From Tubulanus polymorphus (taxonomy: Eukaryota; Nemertea; Palaeonemertea; Tubulaniformes; Tubulanidae): a stretch of DNA of 64,000 nt. Where the stretch lies: NCBI RefSeq assembly GCF_964204645.1, contig NC_134034.1, forward strand, positions 9,419,414 to 9,483,413. Direction: 5' to 3'. A model generated the notes under the pieces. It saw only the letters and a program-made list of their open reading frames with translations, was not told the origin of the DNA and did no database searches. This document shows positions 60,601 through 64,000 of this stretch, piece by piece. A program made the position numbers and the translations under genes. Position 1 is the stretch's first letter; the number at the start of each line of letters is the position of its first letter.

Positions 60601-63327
60601 GCAAACGGAAGCGATAAAGGGCCTCGAGTTGTCGCATTCCAACTCGACAAGTCGCCATATTTATGTCGATACATCGCGTCAAGTCGACACAAAATTCAAA
60701 GAATTGAGGTCTTTTACGTGACAACATAGTTAGTTTGCCAGCCACCAGTGCTGACGACAGACGTAACAACATAATAGATGGATAAAACCCACAATAAAAA
60801 GAAAAAACTATCTTGTAGCTTAACAAGATAGTTTTTAGCCCACTTGGGACTTTAGTCCCAGCGGCCTATTGCGTTCACTTTTCGTCCGTCGTCCGTCCGT
60901 AGATGGAATCCAGTTATTTTGGGAAGTTTTGAAGACGCTTCAAGGTAACGTCTTGATATTTGGGTTACACGTGTATCTACCCTAGACACATCTTCAGCCC
61001 AAAAACTGGCCCTGTCAGAATCAAGATGGCTGACTGGCAGCCATTGTTGTTCGCCAAAATCAGCACTTTTTACACATTTTTGAACTTTTTGAGGGAAATT
61101 TTGAAGACGCTTCGATCAAATACCTTGATCTTTCGGATATATATGAATCCCCCCAGGGCCCATCAACGAAACAAAAATTGGGTCGGTCGGACTCAAGATG
61201 GCCGTCCTATGACCTTTTTAGTGCCCAAAAATGTTAATTTTTGCCCGAATTCTGAGTCCTGTAGCTTCCTACTGGTTTACCATTTCTCATTGCAATTTGT
61301 GATGGGTATTCTTTGGAAAGGGATGTTTTATACCTCAGACAGGTATTTTTCATCAGCCAATTAAGACGCAATTGGCGGCCATCTTGGTCTCACCAGTACT
61401 CATTCGTAAGTGGGAATTAGAAAGTTGTAGCTCATAACGTGTTCTATGATTGTGGTGAGTTTCAAGGTAATTGGATTTCGTATATGGCCACCAGGGGGCG
61501 TTGAATAATACAATATCCAAGTATTTCTATATTATATTCGTACCTATGCATATTTTGTAACCACAATCAATTGGAAAGTTGTAGCTCATGACATCATCTA
61601 TGATTTTTGCGAGTTTTAAGGACATTAGTTTTTCTATATGGTCACCAGGGGGCGTTGAATAGTAGAATAACTTAGTATTTCCTTATTATATTGGTACCTA
61701 GGCATATTTTGTTACCATGATCAATTGCAAAGTTGTAGTTCATGACATGTTCTATGATTGTGGTGAGTTTCGAGGTCATTGGGTTTTGAATATGGTCACC
61801 AGGGGGCGTTGAATAGTAGAATGACTTAGTATTTCCATATTAAATTGGTAACGAGGCATATTTTGTTATCACAATCAATTACAAAATCGTAGCTGCTGAC
61901 ATGTTCTATGATTTTGGTGAGTTTCAAGGTCATTGGTTTTTGTAAATGGTCACCAGGGGGCATTGAATATTGAAATTGTTAGATTGTTGAGCATTTGAAA
62001 CCATTTCCCAAGTGGGCATGGTGTCCCTGGACCCCTAGTTTCTTTTTATTGTGGGTTTTATCCATCTATTATGTTGTTATGTCTTTCGTCAGCACTGGTG
62101 GCTGGCAAACTAACTATGTTGTCACGTAAAAGACCTCAATTCTTTGAACTAAACTCCAAATTTTAAGGAACTGGAATTTCTTTTCCCAATTCAACTTTAC
62201 CCAAGTGGACTATCAAAACAACTATTAACTATTTAACTATGAATTACTGGTCATCATCCCCTAGCTTTCAACTGTTGGGGGGCAGCACAAACATCTTTCA
62301 CAAGCAGCCTCCACTGCAGCCGGTTCTCCGCCAAGTGTGTTAGTGCGCCAGCTCACAGGCCTATCCATGAACAATTTTGTTGTCATCTATCCACTGCTGT
62401 TGTATGCCAAAAATGTGACAAGTTTCTTTTGCAATTTGTACTGTCAATAGATCAGTTTAAAACCAACTTAAACCATTGTGTAATGATTTTTTCAGGTCAG
62501 ATAGTTGTAATATTAGACGCGGCTATTCTACTGGAAGCCGGTTGGGATTCTATGTGTCACGAGGTTTGGGCGACAATCATTCCTAAAAACGAGGTACGTT
62601 TTGTATCCAGACCCGAGATGTATTATCAACTAAAGGGGTTCCTCCCTCACAAAACCTGATTCTATCTGTAGCGTTCCTTCCTTGCAGGGATTTGAACCTG
62701 ATGACTTCATGAGACTCTGTCACAATACAAACCCTTGTCCTAGTAGACACATCCTCCCTCACAGGGATTTGAACCTGACGACATCATGAGACTCTGTCAC
62801 GGTACAAACCCCTGTCCTAGTAGCACATCCTCCCTCACAGGGATTTGAACCTGACGACATCATGAGACTCTGTCACAGTACAAACCCCTGTCCTAGAAGA
62901 CACATCCTCCCTCACAGGGATTTGAACCTGACGACATCATGAGACTCTGTCACAGTCCAAACCCCTGTCCTAGTAGACACATCCTCCCTCACAGGGATTT
63001 GAACCTGATGACATCATGAGACTGTGGTTTTCCTCCCACACAGAATCTGACCCTGCCTTTGTCACGACGTTCCTCCCGAAATTGATCTCCGTTTTCTCAC
63101 ATTTCTAGGCAGTGAAACGGATCGTGGAACGTAATTCACTATCGGAACAGGCGGCTCTGTCTCGAATAGAATCACAACTAGATAACCACGAGCGCGTTTC
63201 AAAATCGAATGTTATACTGAGCACGCTGTGGGAACGCGGCGTAACGCAAAAACAAGTCGAGAAAGCGTGGAATTTACTGTTATCCCGGATACCAAAATCA
63301 GCGCCACACACGGATTCGAAATATTAG
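57607..63327 (+). CDS. COASY: bifunctional coenzyme A synthase
   Basis: Seven exons (57607-58318, 58425-58639, 59025-59289, 59748-59875, 60314-60398, 62496-62593 and 63109-63327) join in phase to 573 residues; human COASY has 564. The enzyme carries out the last two steps of CoA synthesis: adenylylation of 4'-phosphopantetheine, then phosphorylation of dephospho-CoA. The adenylyltransferase domain starts near residue 195 with [15 protein letters not shown], containing the HxGH nucleotide-binding motif. The kinase domain starts near 366 with the P-loop [12 protein letters not shown] and continues with [11 protein letters not shown] and [11 protein letters not shown]. The first 190 residues are poorly conserved, as in other animals, and contain a 14-residue repeat. 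The ATG chosen is the first in the open exon, 20 nt after a TTTTTTACAG acceptor, so a non-coding first exon is likely. Confidence 0.94.
58033..58158 (+). repeat. 42-bp coding minisatellite in COASY exon 1
   Basis: Three 42-bp units and a short fourth encode [14 protein letters not shown] and variants, at about residues 143-188. The period keeps the frame. The repeat sits in the linker just before the adenylyltransferase domain and probably forms a disordered Ser/Gly/Asp-rich spacer. Confidence 0.93.
58673..58968. mobile_element. TTAA-flanked MITE, family 1
   Basis: It begins TTAACCCTTTCAGTGCGTC and ends GCACTGAAAGGGTTAA, 296 bp, in the second COASY intron. The palindromic CACCGCAGTGCGGTG segments are near the left end, so it is inverted with respect to the next copy. 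Confidence 0.85.
59355..59626. mobile_element. TTAA-flanked MITE, family 1
   Basis: It begins TTAACCCTTTCTTTCAGTGC and ends GCACTGAAAGGGTTAA, 272 bp, in the third COASY intron, opposite in orientation to the copy 390 bp upstream. Confidence 0.85.
60536..60783. mobile_element. 248-bp inverted-repeat element
   Basis: The left arm (about 60536-60594: TTATGTTGTTATGT, GACAAACTAACTACGACATC) is inverse to the right arm (about 60727-60783). A third copy of the arm occurs at about 62069-62130. It lies in a COASY intron beside the larger dispersed element. Confidence 0.7.
60786..62060 (+). mobile_element. 1.2-kb dispersed element, copy in COASY intron
   Basis: An inverse copy of the element at 53620-54890, including the four roughly 154-bp units with CACCAGGGGGCGTTGAATA. 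It is bounded by AACCCACAATAAAAAGAAA at the left and its inverse at the right, about 62041-62059. The 134-codon frame at 60960-61364 lies wholly inside this repeat. Confidence 0.75.
62676..63024. repeat. 77-bp satellite, reverse orientation, ~4.5 copies
   Basis: Units carry CCTCCCTCACAGGGATTTGA and ACCTGATGACATCATGAGAC with spacing near 77 bp. This is the inverse of the satellite at 23868-24898. It lies in the last COASY intron, ending about 85 bp before the final exon. Confidence 0.88.
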
Positions 63328-63914
63328 CCTGGGAAAAATTTAGATTTTCAGTTTTATAAACGCAATGTAACTGAGGGAATGAAATATAGTTAAACTTGTT
63401 TAAGTGTAGCTCGGATGAAACTTATGTCTAGGACTTATCCAAATGATGACTTACCAGCGCAAATTGAACTTAAAAGTACAAATTGAACTTAAGAATAGTG
63501 AAAACTTATTCAAAGGCGACTTATTCAAGTTTAAATGTACGTTGCAGAGGTTCTATTTTCCTAATCGCACCTGAAGGTTTGTCTAGTCTCAATCTCAACA
63601 ACGACGAATTGTTTAAAAATAATTTCAGAATTAAATTGTTAAATTTATAATGGAAAGTCTTCGAGTTTAATTGTTTTTTGTTAGATTTTTTTCTTTTCCA
63701 CCGCCGACACACCCCTGCCCCGAGACAAGAAATTTGAATAATTTCATACTGGATTTAACAGGCTATGGGCCTATAAAAAGATTTCCTGGTGCCATAGAAT
63801 TTGTGCTAGCAAGGTTCCAACTAATCATTTAACATACTCCGACCGCTGATGTCTGTTCAAGATGGATATCAATCTTAAATCAGAAAAAATTCTAAAGTTC
63901 AAAAAAGATCAGAC
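63328..63914. other. COASY 3' flank
   Basis: AT-rich sequence after the COASY stop, presumably with its 3' UTR. No clear AATAAA was found and no further gene is seen. Confidence 0.4.
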
Positions 63915-64000
63915 TTAAACCTTTCAGTTATGACTAATCAAAACCTAAAGTGCTGGAGATGATTCTTAAAAATTCCAACCCAGTGCGGTGTATAACGATT
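63915..64000. mobile_element. TTAA-flanked MITE, family 1, cut by window end
   Basis: TTAAACCTTTCAGTTATGACTA starts a family-1 copy with GTGCTGGAGATGATT, which continues beyond the window. Confidence 0.7.

Noticed and set aside
60960-61364. 134-codon plus frame
   Set aside because: It lies wholly inside a dispersed repeat in a COASY intron. About 60 codons are also open in the inverse copy, which is noted as a finding, but there is no known domain, promoter or splice support.

Overview
The window is animal nuclear DNA. It is intron-rich, has GT-AG splice sites throughout, and its introns and spacers are packed with short inverted-repeat elements, tandem arrays and tRNA-like fragments. The gene set (a piRNA-pathway Tudor/KH protein, a fused CoA synthase, a multidomain RhoGAP, CCDC89 and a galaxin-like secreted protein) fits an invertebrate, plausibly a lophotrochozoan such as a mollusc, annelid or brachiopod. 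The species cannot be fixed from sequence alone.

Layout. (1) 1416-6975, minus strand: six exons of an unrecognised single-pass membrane protein with a signal peptide, a four-cysteine ectodomain and a proline-rich tail carrying PPxY motifs. (2) 7.2-10.7 kb: repeats, then the 5' end of the next gene. (3) 10748-29509, plus strand: a RhoGAP of the ARHGAP9/12/15/27 family (SH3, WW repeats, PH, RhoGAP) in about 19 coding exons, two of them 27-nt microexons. (4) 29.5-36.8 kb: gene-free, made of repeats. (5) 36825-41002, plus strand: a TATA-box promoter and a six-exon galaxin-like secreted protein with 24 double-cysteine motifs. (6) 41774-44444, plus strand: CCDC89. (7) 44.5-47.8 kb: tRNA-like sequences and an inverted-repeat element. 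(8) 47831-55178, minus strand: TDRKH (membrane anchor, two KH domains, Tudor). (9) 57607-63327, plus strand: COASY, the bifunctional phosphopantetheine adenylyltransferase/dephospho-CoA kinase, divergent from TDRKH.

Every multi-exon gene was built by joining splice sites. The exon phases agree at each junction and each total length is a multiple of three, which is strong internal support. The ends of untranslated regions were not determined except where noted.

The most unusual observations are: two copies of one 117-bp inverted-repeat element, each flanked by its own 8-bp direct repeat, sitting just upstream of both TDRKH and COASY in the same orientation relative to each gene; a 27-bp tandem array that has copied a RhoGAP exon end together with its 5' splice site several times into the intron; a 77-bp satellite carrying a tRNA B-box-like motif in introns of two genes; and at least two families of TTAA-flanked elements resembling piggyBac-derived MITEs. 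The genes belong to unrelated pathways, and nothing suggests they act together apart from the shared promoter-proximal element of TDRKH and COASY.
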